From Lonicera japonica (lineage: Eukaryota > Streptophyta > Magnoliopsida > Dipsacales > Caprifoliaceae), in assembly GCA_021464415.1 (NCBI GenBank), contig CM038471.1:76180414-76244413 (forward strand): a stretch of DNA of 64,000 nucleotides, given 5' to 3'. The notes under the pieces are model-generated. The model ran no database searches. It was given only the letters and a program-made list of their open reading frames with translations, and had not been told where the DNA came from. Positions 48,076 to 57,403 of this stretch are shown piece after piece. The translations under genes were made by a program, and so were the position numbers. Position 1 is the first letter of the stretch. Each line of letters opens with the position of its first letter.

Positions 48076-48405
48076 ACAAAATGTTTAATATTTGTTACAA
48101 GGAGGGGGATTGAGCCCACCAAGCCCGTTTAATCAATAGACAAAATGTTTGACCTGTTTTTGGTATTTCTTTTTCAAATTTCTATTTGTTGATATGGTGT
48201 CAAATTCTTGTTATTAACTAACAAATGCACTAGTTTGAAAGACAAACCAAACCAAAATAAAAGAATCCTCTTGATTCTACAATAATTCAATACATTTTCT
48301 CCCTGTATTGTCCAGTTGGTTTTCCCAAGCTTTGGAGAGCGGTACCTGTCCACTGTGATGTTTGATTCCTTGCGGCAAGAAGCAGAAAACATGACTTTCG
48401 AGTGA
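43111..48405 (+). CDS. CYSD: CYSD-type cysteine synthase / L-3-cyanoalanine synthase, copy 2
   Basis: Ten coding exons (43111-43149, 43239-43348, 43490-43547, 43968-44231, 44542-44679, 45074-45125, 46629-46708, 47721-47780, 47897-47977, 48316-48405) give 323 residues without a stop; every exon has the same length as in copy 1 and all introns are GT-AG. PLP lysine K48, TSGNTG 76-81 and GTGGT 183-187 are intact, and [14 protein letters not shown] is standard. Unusual is VGPSSG at 268-273 where copy 1 and the family have VGISSG; the proline lies next to the serine that contacts the PLP ring nitrogen. The last exon starts [13 protein letters not shown] rather than VIFPSF. No transit peptide, so cytosolic. 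Intron 7 (numbered as in copy 3, counting the leader intron) carries a TRIM. Likely functional, but the proline makes activity uncertain. Confidence 0.9.
44280..44420 (+). repeat. Short repeats in the intron after the TSGNTG exon of copy 2
   Basis: The phrase gagaaaattagtat occurs repeatedly, with gccgaga between. Copy 3 has related sequence at 58600-58650 and 59095-59120, whereas copy 1 has only a 62-base intron there. This supports copies 2 and 3 sharing an ancestor after copy 1 split. Confidence 0.55.
45301..45612 (+). mobile_element. TRIM (miniature LTR retrotransposon) in copy 2 intron
   Basis: The 71-bp terminal repeats at 45301-45371 and 45542-45612 start TGTTAAGCATGATATTC and end TAACA. 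The primer-binding site TGGTATCAGAGG lies at 45372-45383 (initiator Met tRNA type), and a purine-rich gtgagggaggg precedes the right repeat. The perfect 5-bp duplication tcttc is at 45296-45300 and 45613-45617. Copy 3 has the empty site at about 60015-60020. Between the repeats, cacgtgcaagtatggggttg occurs twice. No coding capacity. Confidence 0.92.
47110..47292 (+). other. Conserved coding-like block inside copy 2 intron
   Basis: A GC-richer patch in the intron after the GPHKIQG exon encodes a 60-codon frame with [16 protein letters not shown]. Copy 3 retains the same block at 63310-63492 with indels, and copy 1 lacks it. It may be a captured gene fragment or transposon piece. The splice structure does not use it, and I do not recognise a domain. 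Confidence 0.35.
48039..48070 (+). repeat. (GA)n microsatellite in copy 2 intron
   Basis: About sixteen GA units. Copy 1 has only gagagacag at the equivalent site. Confidence 0.9.
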
Positions 48406-49560
48406 GTTGCTTCCCTGATTAAAGTAGCTTGCTTTTATTGTTATCTGCTGTTTGGGTATAGTTTTTGCTTTTGCTATGTTAGCTGAAATTTCTTAACCGA
48501 ACTCAAATAAGATTCCCTTGTGGTTTGGGTTGCTTTTCACATTAATAAGAAGTGTTGATGCAAATTTTAATACCCTCCAAATGGATCAAATTTGGAATAT
48601 GATGCGGAAATCATCCAATGTAATGCCGTGTTTGAAGTGTAGGATATAAGGGCGGAGTGACTATATTTTCACTATTCCGTGTTTGGTGCTAGGGTGAATA
48701 GGGTAAACTTATCTTGTCCTGCATTTGGTGCTAGGGCAGATAGGGTAAATCTAATCCTACTTGGACTTCTGATTTGGAACTGTTCCTAACACAAATTTGA
48801 TATAATCCCTGCGTAGTTCCCGAACCCCCTTATGTATTATGAATTGGGTGTGTCGATCCCAAATAAGTGCATGTGCAACCCAAAATGTCAACTCTAGTGA
48901 CCCCCTATTTTGACTTGCATAGACAGAGAAAAAGACATTTTTATACGCACTAACGTATAAAAATACATATATTAGAATATCAATGATTCCACTATACTAC
49001 ATACATACTTGAATAGCAGAGTGATAAAAAGTATGTATGCAACGAGAAATAGCTTAGCCTACACCCACTGCACCACGTTCCGGGATTGGTACCATGCTCT
49101 GCACCCATACCATATACCAATGCGTCCCATGCATTAGATAACAATGATATATGACAGAATCCTAATTGTATTCATTGGTATCCTAACCTGTTCAGTATAA
49201 TCAATATCTAATAGATTTAAAGCTCTTATCCTATCACCAATACAATCAAAACGATTAAACTCATAGAGCAAGGAGTCCCGCCGGGGGGGTGGGGGTGTGG
49301 ACAGATTTTCACATTGCAATGATGAATCTTTCTGTAATGTGGATTAAGCACCTAGTACAAAATGCAACTGTGTTCGATTCAGCTGGGAGGCGTTAATAAA
49401 ACAGTCCCTTTCTCTCTTTACACTAAAATTGTACAAGACACGGGCATGAATAGCTTGGCCTTTGGTTTAAGGGTATTCCCTTATTTATAGGTTCCAAGAG
49501 AATATTACATAGCTTGACTAGTTGATAAGGAAGGCATTGGGATAGGGTGATTTTTGGCTT
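48406..49560. other. 3' flank of copy 2, no gene
   Basis: Presumed 3' UTR and intergenic sequence. A motif gtttggtgctagggtgaatagggtaa is tandemly repeated with variation at about 48690-48750. The 61-codon minus frame at 49134-49319 has no recognisable feature. Confidence 0.4.
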
Positions 49561-49609
49561 CTTTGTGGGCATCGCTTTCTAAGGAATTTTCTGGGTTGGG
49601 GATTGGTAT

Positions 49610-49828
49610 CATTATGCAAAACTGGGCTGTTATTTGTTTACGTTAATTGTTTTTAGTTTCCAATTCTCAGGTTGTTTTTTCGTGTTTTGGTTTTTAGTGT
49701 CTTAGTGGTGTTGTTTATGTGGTGTCCAGCGTTCTTTTTTGGCTTTCATGTAGGGGACATCTTGTCCCTTCTTCTGTAAATTTTTTCATTTTTAATAATA
49801 TTTGGTTTGTTATCAAAAAAAAAAAAGT
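49610..49828 (+). mobile_element. LINE 3' tail fragment
   Basis: The run from cttctgtaaattttttcattt to aataatatttggtttgttatc followed by a 12-base A tract (about 49816-49828) has the look of plant L1-type 3' ends. Coding sequence is not preserved upstream, so the left limit is approximate. Confidence 0.5.
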
Positions 49829-50560
49829 TTACCTTTTGTATTTTGTTAAAGGTACTCCCTTAATCAATCTCACACCTAGATTCTTTCCTACTTTCTTTTT
49901 CCCCCCAAGGAAGCTAAATCAAGGAAAAGAAGGAAAAATCAACTTTCTATCCCAAAGAGAAATAAGCCTTGTTCTCTCATAATTGTCTGGTAGGAGGATA
50001 CTGATAACAATTATTATTGCCTTAATTTTAGTCAAACTACTCGTTTTAAAACTAAATTGTAAATTAGGGACCCTATACTCGTCTTTTTCTCTAAAAAGTA
50101 AAAACATTATTATACAAGGAGCTGTTGGAAATTCACCTAAAGTAGTTATAAGTTCGTGTTTGCTCTATGCCAATTTTCGATTTATTTACCATTTTAAAAA
50201 TGATAAAAGAGTTATGACACTAAATCATATATACCTCACTTTCTACCACTTTTTTGATCATAGTAGTTATTGAACTTCGATGGAAATCATATATACCTCA
50301 CTTGTATCTCTTTCTTTGTACTTTTTCTACCACTTTTTTGATCATAGTATTTATTGAACTTCGATGGGAAGTGCAACCTTCCGCTTTTCTGTCCTATACC
50401 AAACAAGGACAAGCTAATCCTTATTTTTTCCATGTTTTCTTCATTCTTTTTCCATTCCTTTACACCTCTCTTGTACCATATGGAGGGTCAGCGGTTGGCT
50501 TTTACATTTCCATTCCTCAAATCTCTGGTGAGGCTCCTTGGCTAAGGGTAAGAAGTTACA
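49829..50560. other. Intergenic or decayed LINE sequence
   Basis: A direct repeat of about 45 bases (ctaccacttttttgatcata ... gaacttcgatgg) occurs near 50240-50283 and 50328-50367. The plus frame 50254-50661 is open across this stretch, but only its last part resembles a known protein. Confidence 0.4.
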
Positions 50561-51370
50561 CTAGCTCAAATAGGTATGCTTGTAGGTGTAAATTGGAGGG
50601 TGGTTTGGGTTTTAAAATAGTCTCTGAATTCAAACAAGCTCTTATGGCTAAACAGGCTTGATCGATGGTTAAGAATCTGACCTCTCTCTTATGCGGTGTC
50701 TTTAAGTGTAGATATAACAATAATAATAATGCTGATTTTCTTCACACAAAAAAGGAGGTCTAATCTTGGTACACCTGGAGCAGCCTGACCTTGGTTAGGG
50801 CATTGCTTGCAAAAGAGCTTAGATGGCATGTGAGTATAACATTAAAATCTACTCAGATCCTTGGAAATGTTTATGCATTTCTACCTGCCTCAAATGGACA
50901 GTCCCACTTTGACTATGATACTTCTTAAGCGAAACACTAGTTTCAAACTAATCAACCGTCAAGAATACAACTTATTTTCTATTGCGAGATTTGGTATATT
51001 GATTATGTCCCAAATGTTACTATTAGTTGAGACATGGGAAAGGAAAGTGGACCATCAGTTTGAGATGTTGGGAGTATTCTTTCCTTGAAGCTTTGATGGA
51101 TTGTGATGGTGGGGGATGCTAGGTGTGATTGTTTGGAGTTCTCCCTGAAACTGTAGGAATAAGAAGTTTTTGTTTGCTAACCAATCTAAAACCCTTTCTT
51201 TTCTTTTACCCGAGTCAAGGCTTATTATTTGGCTTTTGATAAGGTGCGCTCGGGTGATGATGTGAATGCTTGGGTTGCTTCTAGACATAAATGGGTTAAA
51301 ATTTGAGAGGGGTGGGTGAAGCTAAACTCGAATCTCGGGAAGGTTCTTGCATGGCACTAGGCTTTGGTGG
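50560..51370 (+). pseudogene. Non-LTR retrotransposon (LINE) remnant
   Basis: Near 50590-50660 the frame reads LEGGLGFKIVSEFKQALMAKQA, matching the GGLGFR...FN.ALLAKQ signature that follows the reverse transcriptase in plant LINEs. The in-frame TGA after it stands where the family has Trp. Downstream, in shifting frames, come pieces such as WERKVDHQFEMLG, a WSIWNNRNK-like NCRNKKFLFANQS and finally GWVKLNSN (about 51310), the usual entry to the RNase H domain. Many stops; dead. Confidence 0.65.
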
Positions 51371-52561
51371 AAAGCTAATGAATTCCAAAAACTGAAATCA
51401 ACTCGGAAAAATAGCAAAGTTTTAACGGCTTCTTAAAATGTTGCGTATTATTAGGAGCTACTTTCTATTGAAAGGTGTATGCTCTTCACATGCAACCCGC
51501 GCGTGTCATATCCGGCGCGTTGCACTTTGTTGAATTCAACAAATCAAACTGCCATTAGTGGTGGTTCAAATATTCAGTGAAGCACTTGATTAAATCTATG
51601 ATTGTCGTTAATAGCAGCTACTCGAAAGGTCATAATTTTGACAACATGAATGCTGCAAGTGTTGTGTGAACGTAACCGTTACTATATATTAAGTTTGAGC
51701 CTTAAGCAGGACGTTTGATATACATGTGAAATTATGAAATTACCATTAACAAAAGTAGTACTTTTATACTAAGATTTGAAGCCACATTGCAGTCATAGCC
51801 TTGTGGTAAAGTGGTTGCAATTCCATTGACATGATCAAGGTTCGAATATTCCCCTCCCTCAATTGAACTCATGTATCCGTTGTATTATTTGTATAAAAAA
51901 AATTTGAACCCATGACCTCAAATATGAACACGTGTTACTACCATGACCGAATTCTTGCGCTTAATTTGTTTTAGAAGTCTACATGATGTGAAGAATTACA
52001 AGTTAGACAATATTATACACCCATCAAGTGTGCCACAAATTTAGTGTATATGTATATACATGTATCCTTTGACCGTTGAATTATTCCATTTTCAAAAGGT
52101 CATCCAATTACAAAGAGACATTTCCATTGAAATAAGTCGGTTCCTGCTCCGAAAAGAGCCATTGAAGTTTTCACTTCTCTGTTTGTAGCAATCGCGAGAG
52201 TGTGATTTAAACTTGGAAATCTTCAGCACCTAGGGTGTAACAAAGTTGGTGAAGTAGTTGCTTTCATGCCCACTTCACTAACTTTGGGAACCTCAATTGC
52301 CTTCTCGTGTAGCACTTTCGTCAAGATTGAATTGGGAGTTAAAAAACTTAAAATCTTTAGTAACGTTAGCCAACTTAATTGTTGAAAGGATGAAGGGAAA
52401 GGATGATATTGGGTGTTAGACATGGAAATTATTTTAGGTTGATAAAATCTTGGTAATATTGTAAATCTATGTTGGAAGTGACGAAGGAATGAAAGGGCTT
52501 TATGCGAAGTTCAATTTGTACAAAGAAAATGAGTATGTTCTTTTTCTTTTCTTTTTTGAAA
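51371..52561. other. Intergenic, no supported gene
   Basis: Mixed AT-rich sequence. A tRNA-like gccttgtggtaaagtggttg ... aaggttcgaat segment at about 51798-51848 may be another SINE head. The 66-codon minus frame at 52223-52423 has no motif. Confidence 0.4.
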
Positions 52562-52572
52562 GAGTTTAGTGG

Positions 52573-52727
52573 AGCGGAGGAGGTGGCCCAGTGGTAAGCC
52601 TCTCTCCCGAACTCCCGGGCAACTAGGGTTCGAGTCTCACCGGCTGCAGAATGCAGCTCCCCTTTCCCCCTTCCCCTTAGGTGTAGGAAAATTTGATGTG
52701 TTCAAAAAAAAAAAAAAAAAAAAAAAG
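52573..52727 (+). mobile_element. tRNA-derived SINE with long poly-A
   Basis: The head aggtggcccagtggtaagcc (A box), the B box agggttcgagtctcac and a 22-base A tail (52704-52726) are flanked by the perfect 11-bp duplication gagtttagtgg at 52562-52572 and 52728-52738. The A tail and duplication look young. A different subfamily from the SINE at 42509. Confidence 0.9.
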
Positions 52728-52738
52728 GAGTTTAGTGG

Positions 52739-53201
52739 GTCCACTTATATAAAATATGGGTTTATATAAAATTACCTTTTTTATGCTTTTTTTTTTTTAA
52801 ATGAAAGATATTTTTTTAATGATTTGAAGTTAATTGCAACAAAAATCATTTGTTTGTGGCATTAATTGTTCAAATTGATAATTCACGTGACAGTGAAGTA
52901 GATGCCATGGTTAAATAGCGCAAAGTGCAATTTACACTTTTATGTCCGTGAATCATTTAATTAAAATGGAATAAATAACAAAGAGAAAATTACTGGCTAA
53001 GCTCAATATTATCAAGACCTATTTGGCGGACTTCAGGTGTAAATAAGTCTGTTTTCAAACTAAAAACAAATAAACTTCTCTTACTTATTAATCTTTTCAT
53101 ATTATCGTAGATACTCTTTAACAGATCCGCCATGAGTTTATAATAACAGTGGATGGTCTAACAGCTAAAATCTGCCATGGTGAGTGCCACCCGTATGGTA
53201 A
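52739..53201. other. Intergenic, nothing recognised
   Basis: AT-rich with no gene. Confidence 0.4.
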
Positions 53202-54295
53202 TCTATATCTAAAATACGAATAATTTAAGTATTTTTTTTTGGTAAAAATAAATATACTTTATAATTTTAAACAAAAGAATTTAAGATTTACATTACTCCA
53301 CATATTTTTATTTTAGTATTCCAATGAAATTCAAACTCTACTTTATTTGGTTAAAAAAATTAAACAAATATTTTAAGCCATATTTACTTTAAATAAAATA
53401 GTATAAGTGTATTAGTGTATAACTCCATATATTTTTATATTAATATTAGTATTCCAAATAAATTTAAACTCTACTTTATTTTGCCAAAATAATTAAAGAA
53501 GTTAGAGTTTGTGTTGAATTAGGTGTTTTGCAAAACATTTCTATATAATTTCATAATAAACTTCCTAAGAAGAAAACTATTTAATAGATCGTATTAAAAT
53601 TACAAAACTTTTAACGGTATGTATATTAAACTCGACTTTACTTGATTGCTTTTAACATTATAAATTAAACCTATATTAATTTATATATTCTAAAACTTAT
53701 TTGTTTATTTATAATTATGTTTAATGTTAAAAAAATGAATATATTATAACCGTGACTAAAGTAAAACATTAATGTTAAATTTGTTTTTTTACCATTTTAA
53801 TAATTTAACTGAAATATAATCTATTATTTATGTGAGTGTCATATTATTGTTTGGCACTGTGGTAAAACATTTATGTTACACATCATCAGGCTATATATCT
53901 ATTGTTTATATAAGTGTTATATTATTGTTTGGTATTGTGCATAATAATCTATGTACGTTTAATAGAATTAACTATTTACTTATTCTTAAAACTTAGTAAG
54001 AATATATTACTCTCCTATATATCTGATCAAGAGTATGCTTGGCTACCTATGTACTAAAAAAAGTCATTGAGATAAATTTTTATCATGCATCTACAACATT
54101 TTTCTATAGTTGACCATATCCAAGACGTTCTTGTAATTATCAATTGAATTTTGAGCTTGATATAGTTTTGTTTATTTGTTATTATTTTCATTTCATACTA
54201 ATTATTCAATTCTTAGTATGTATGTATTTATTAATAAATTTAATGACTTTTGTTAAGCACGAAAACTACGTGCAAGGCACATGCACAAAAACTAG
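53202..54295 (+). mobile_element. Non-autonomous Helitron candidate
   Basis: Begins TCTATATCTAAAATACG after an A. Ends with a small hairpin (gtgcaaggcac) followed by a short A-rich spacer and CTAG, then T. That is the TC ... hairpin ... CTRR layout inserted between A and T that defines Helitrons. The interior is very AT-rich with internal near-repeats (ttgtttggcactgtgg / ttgtttggtattgtg) and no coding sequence. The 5' end is the weaker call. Confidence 0.5.
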
Positions 54296-54835
54296 TGGTT
54301 TACAAAAATAATAAATAAATAAATATTATAATAGAATATGCACATCTAATATGATACTTCCAAAAATCGATACAAAATTGAAGTCAATGGAAGAGAATGT
54401 AAGTAAATGTATCTTTTTAAAAAGTGACATTTTAACAGGTTTTGAACTTGGTATTTAGCATAGTGAAAATAAGAGACAGGTTTTGATTCGTGAAAACCCT
54501 ATTTTCTTTCTTCCTCCCTCTTATGGTTAATTATTAGGTGTATTTTTTGTATGTTAAAAAAAATGACATTTTAATGGGAATATATTGATGTACAAACTTC
54601 ATTAGAGTTTGCAACGCTAAAAAAATACACTCCATTAAAAAAGGAAAAAGAAAAGAGAAACTAATAATTATATATTTTTAATTTATTTTTTAGTGAAGAA
54701 CATTTTAATAATTGGCACTTTGTGCACAAGAAGATTATATATTGAATCATAGTGGTAAATAATAAGTACTAATTTGTTTTCGGGGGAAGGCATCATTAAG
54801 CTAAAAGAAACTGCAATTCAAAACGATCTTATTAA
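54296..54835. other. Intergenic, nothing recognised
   Basis: AT-rich. A truncated MITE end (ggcattcataatggtaaaat) abuts the gene relic at 54836-54885. Confidence 0.4.
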
Positions 54836-54888
54836 GGGCATTCATAATGGTAAAATTAAGGGTATGATAAATTTATCCTATTAACTAA

Positions 54889-55345
54889 TTTATGACACCT
54901 TTCAAAATTCAAAACAAGTAATGATCCAAACAACCACAAAATAAAGTGACACTTTGATTATGATTATCCATTTGATGCTCAAAGGCAATTCCTTCCCTTC
55001 CACTTATCATAGCTATGACATTTCATTTCTTCTTTTGAAATGTTTATTTGTAATTTTATTATCAGAAAAGAAGCATATGGAAGTCAAGTGAGAAAGTGCA
55101 AATGATGTTACTAAAGTAATTTATTTTCCTTAAGAACCTTATTGTTTGGAACCATCTTTCTCCCATTAAGCGATGTGGGATGAAAGTGTTAAGACTTGAA
55201 CCATGGAGTCCTAGACAACGTAGCTCCGATAACATGTTTGGAACCACTCTCTCAAAAGCTTAAATTGTTGACACAAGGAATCGCAATGAATATCATGCTT
55301 AACACTTATTACTACCGTAATACTTTCATTGAAAATATGACTAAA
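54889..55345 (+). pseudogene. Relic B: broken 5' end of a cysteine synthase copy
   Basis: From aactaatttatgacacc the sequence follows the end of the leader intron of copy 1 (25215-25420) closely. It then has the start region agaagcatATGGAAGTC at 55077. The intron acceptor region is shortened and codon 5 is TGA where the intact copies have TGC, so translation would stop at once. Sequence equivalent to the following intron resumes at 55310 (tactaccgtaatactttcat) after a TRIM insertion and is lost by about 55345. No further exon is present. It resembles copy 1 more than its neighbours 2 and 3. Confidence 0.8.
55143..55304 (-). mobile_element. Truncated TRIM element inserted in relic B
   Basis: Read on the minus strand, the repeat 55304-55235 starts TGTTAAGCATGATATTC and ends CCAAACA. 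Next is a primer-site-like TGTTATCGGAGC, then a short interior. The second repeat is reduced to its end (55143-55165, tgtttggaaccatctttctc). The perfect 5-bp duplication cttat flanks at 55138-55142 and 55305-55309. Same family as the copy 2 TRIM, in opposite orientation. Confidence 0.8.
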
Positions 55346-55725
55346 CTAAAAAAAGATATTTACACTTCCGGCCATGTGTATGATGAAATATCTTTCGGTA
55401 GGGGTATCAGGTAAAAACAAAGGAAAACCTTTGTCCAAAAGTGTTCTGTCTTCTTTCTCTTCTTTTAATATTGATGATTCAAGAAAGAAAGTAGACTAGT
55501 TTAGTTAGGAAAAATATCTATTTTGAACTTAAGAAAGTACCTAGATTCGTGTTTCATCTTGAAAGATTTTGGAAGGATTTTTATTATTTGTAATTAAAAG
55601 AAGTGAATTAAAATTTTCCCTTTTTTTTTCTTTTAAAGAAGAATATTGAACATTTTATAGAGAAAATACTTAACCAGTGAAAATAAAATAATATTGTCAA
55701 AAAAAAATTCACAAATTAAAGAACA
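55346..55725. other. Intergenic, nothing recognised
   Basis: AT-rich; no gene or repeat pairing found. Confidence 0.4.
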
Positions 55726-55739
55726 ATGAGTTTTAAATC

Positions 55740-55840
55740 CTTTTTTTAAAAAAATAAAAAATAAATTAAGGAAGATTTAAGTCTCTCATTTAATCCTACA
55801 AATAAAGAAAAACATCCCACCCACTCCCATCAGTGGAACC
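55740..55840 (-). mobile_element. SINE tail fragment
   Basis: On the minus strand, gtgggtgggatgtttttctttatttgtaggatt...agagacttaaatcttcc is the tail of the SINE family at 17773; the tRNA-like head is missing. The 14-bp repeat atgagttttaaatc lies at 55726-55739 and 55841-55854, so insertion was as a 5'-truncated copy. Confidence 0.7.
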
Positions 55841-56075
55841 ATGAGTTTTAAATCTTAAAAATATATATAAAAAATAAAAAAAAAATGAATGACTTATACA
55901 TTGATTGACTTTTTTTCCAGATGAATTAGTCATGTTAAAAATATTAATGAATAGTACATTTTTAAAATATACTACATACAATTCATTCATTAATAAAACA
56001 AAACGAGTATAATTATCCGGAGATGAAAGAACTTAACCAGTAAAAATAAAATTTATCTTTTTTATATTCCGCCAC

Positions 56076-56404
56076 TACGACATATATAGCGAAAAGTCTT
56101 TTTCAATTATCCGGAATTGATATAGGGCTCTTATTTATGTCTTTTTGTAGTGTGGATAAGAGTTTTGCCCGCCAATTTATACAAATATGATGCATATATA
56201 TATATAATTATATATAAAGAGATATATATGGCATCCATCACCATCACCACCGCCAACTCTATCTCTATGGCATCCATCACCATCGCCGACTCCCCCTTTC
56301 CCAAATATACATATCTATATATGGAAATTCATATGAACTACACTTACAACAGGTACCAGTATAACCAAGGAAAAAGAAGACCAAATTTAGAAGCAGAAGT
56401 TGAG
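56076..56404 (+). promoter_or_regulatory. Copy 3 promoter and leader exon candidate
   Basis: cgacatatatagcgaaaagtc at 56078 parallels the copy 2 promoter. The leader then passes gtggataagagttttgcccgcc and aattcatatgaactacacttac to the donor gaagttgag/gtattt at 56405. The unit atggcatccatcaccatc is present twice (56227 and 56268). The acceptor is at 57393, just before the ATG; the 5' UTR part of that exon lacks nine bases found in copies 1 and 2. Confidence 0.5.
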
Positions 56405-56584
56405 GTATTTGCTTAATTTGAATCATTAACTCTTATGGGTTTTAGTGGGAATTTACTACATTTTCTGTTATCAAAATTTGGGTGCTTGTTGTAAATTAGT
56501 AGCCATTATTTGGGATTTTCCTATTACTCAATTTCATCATTTCTTTTTTAATATATATAGTAGAGGCCATTTGTTTGAAAAGCT

Positions 56585-57195
56585 ACTTGAACAGATATAT
56601 TCATAACCAGAGTTTAGGACACTTGCACGACAATTTACAGCAATCTAAGAACAAGAGAAACCGTCAAAAGGTACTTGCTATGAGCGTATAATTTTCATAA
56701 AATGGGTTATTTCTAGGTGTTTTTGCAGGTTGGGTCAGCGAAAATGGTAGCAATTGCATCAAATCTAAGAAATAAATTTCAGACAAATGAAAAAAAGGAG
56801 CAGGGGAAAGGGGGAAGGAACAAAAAGAGCTTGAAATTGCTGACAGACTTGTGAAGTACATGGAAAAACGAGCTTGAAATAGATGACATTTAGATGTAAC
56901 AGAAGGGAGGAGGAAGAAAACAACTAAAAGAAGGAATGAAAGAAAATAAAAGTTGTGCCTCTGCTCCTTGGGATTTGACTTTTTGAGTGAAGGTTAAAAG
57001 TCCAAAAAAATTGATAGCCATTAAAAAGACTTCAATCAGGCCCAAAAGGCAAGAACGTGGAGCCTTGTGCCTAGGTGCTTAAGTTGCGTGGCTTACTAAA
57101 GTCGCCTCGCCTCGCCTCACCTAGGTCCAGGCTAGGCGCATACATTGCGCCTCACAGAGCCTTGGGCCTAGGCGCGAGCCTAGGTGCGATTTTAA
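56585..57195. other. Copy-3-specific segment in the leader intron
   Basis: Copies 1 and 2 have no equivalent. The right part (57055-57190) is a GC-rich cluster of cctaggcgc / gcgcctagg-like motifs with dyad symmetry, reminiscent of a common plant repeat. I could not define ends. The minus-strand frame at 56664-56861 is low-complexity. Confidence 0.4.
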
Positions 57196-57403
57196 CAACA
57201 ATGAACTTAACTAATTTATGACAACTTTTAAAATTCAAAATACCCTTGTAATGATCCAACACTAATCAACGTGACAATTTGATTACGATTATAAGTTTAA
57301 TGTCCAATGGTGATCCCTTCCACTGATCAATGAACATAGGACAATATCACAACTATGTGACATTTAGTTTTTTTTCTTTTGAAATTTTTGCAGTAATCTG
57401 CAT

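Noticed and set aside
52573..52650. tRNA gene candidate
   Set aside because: Same reasoning: B-box and A-box present, but poly-A tail and 11-bp target duplication identify a SINE.
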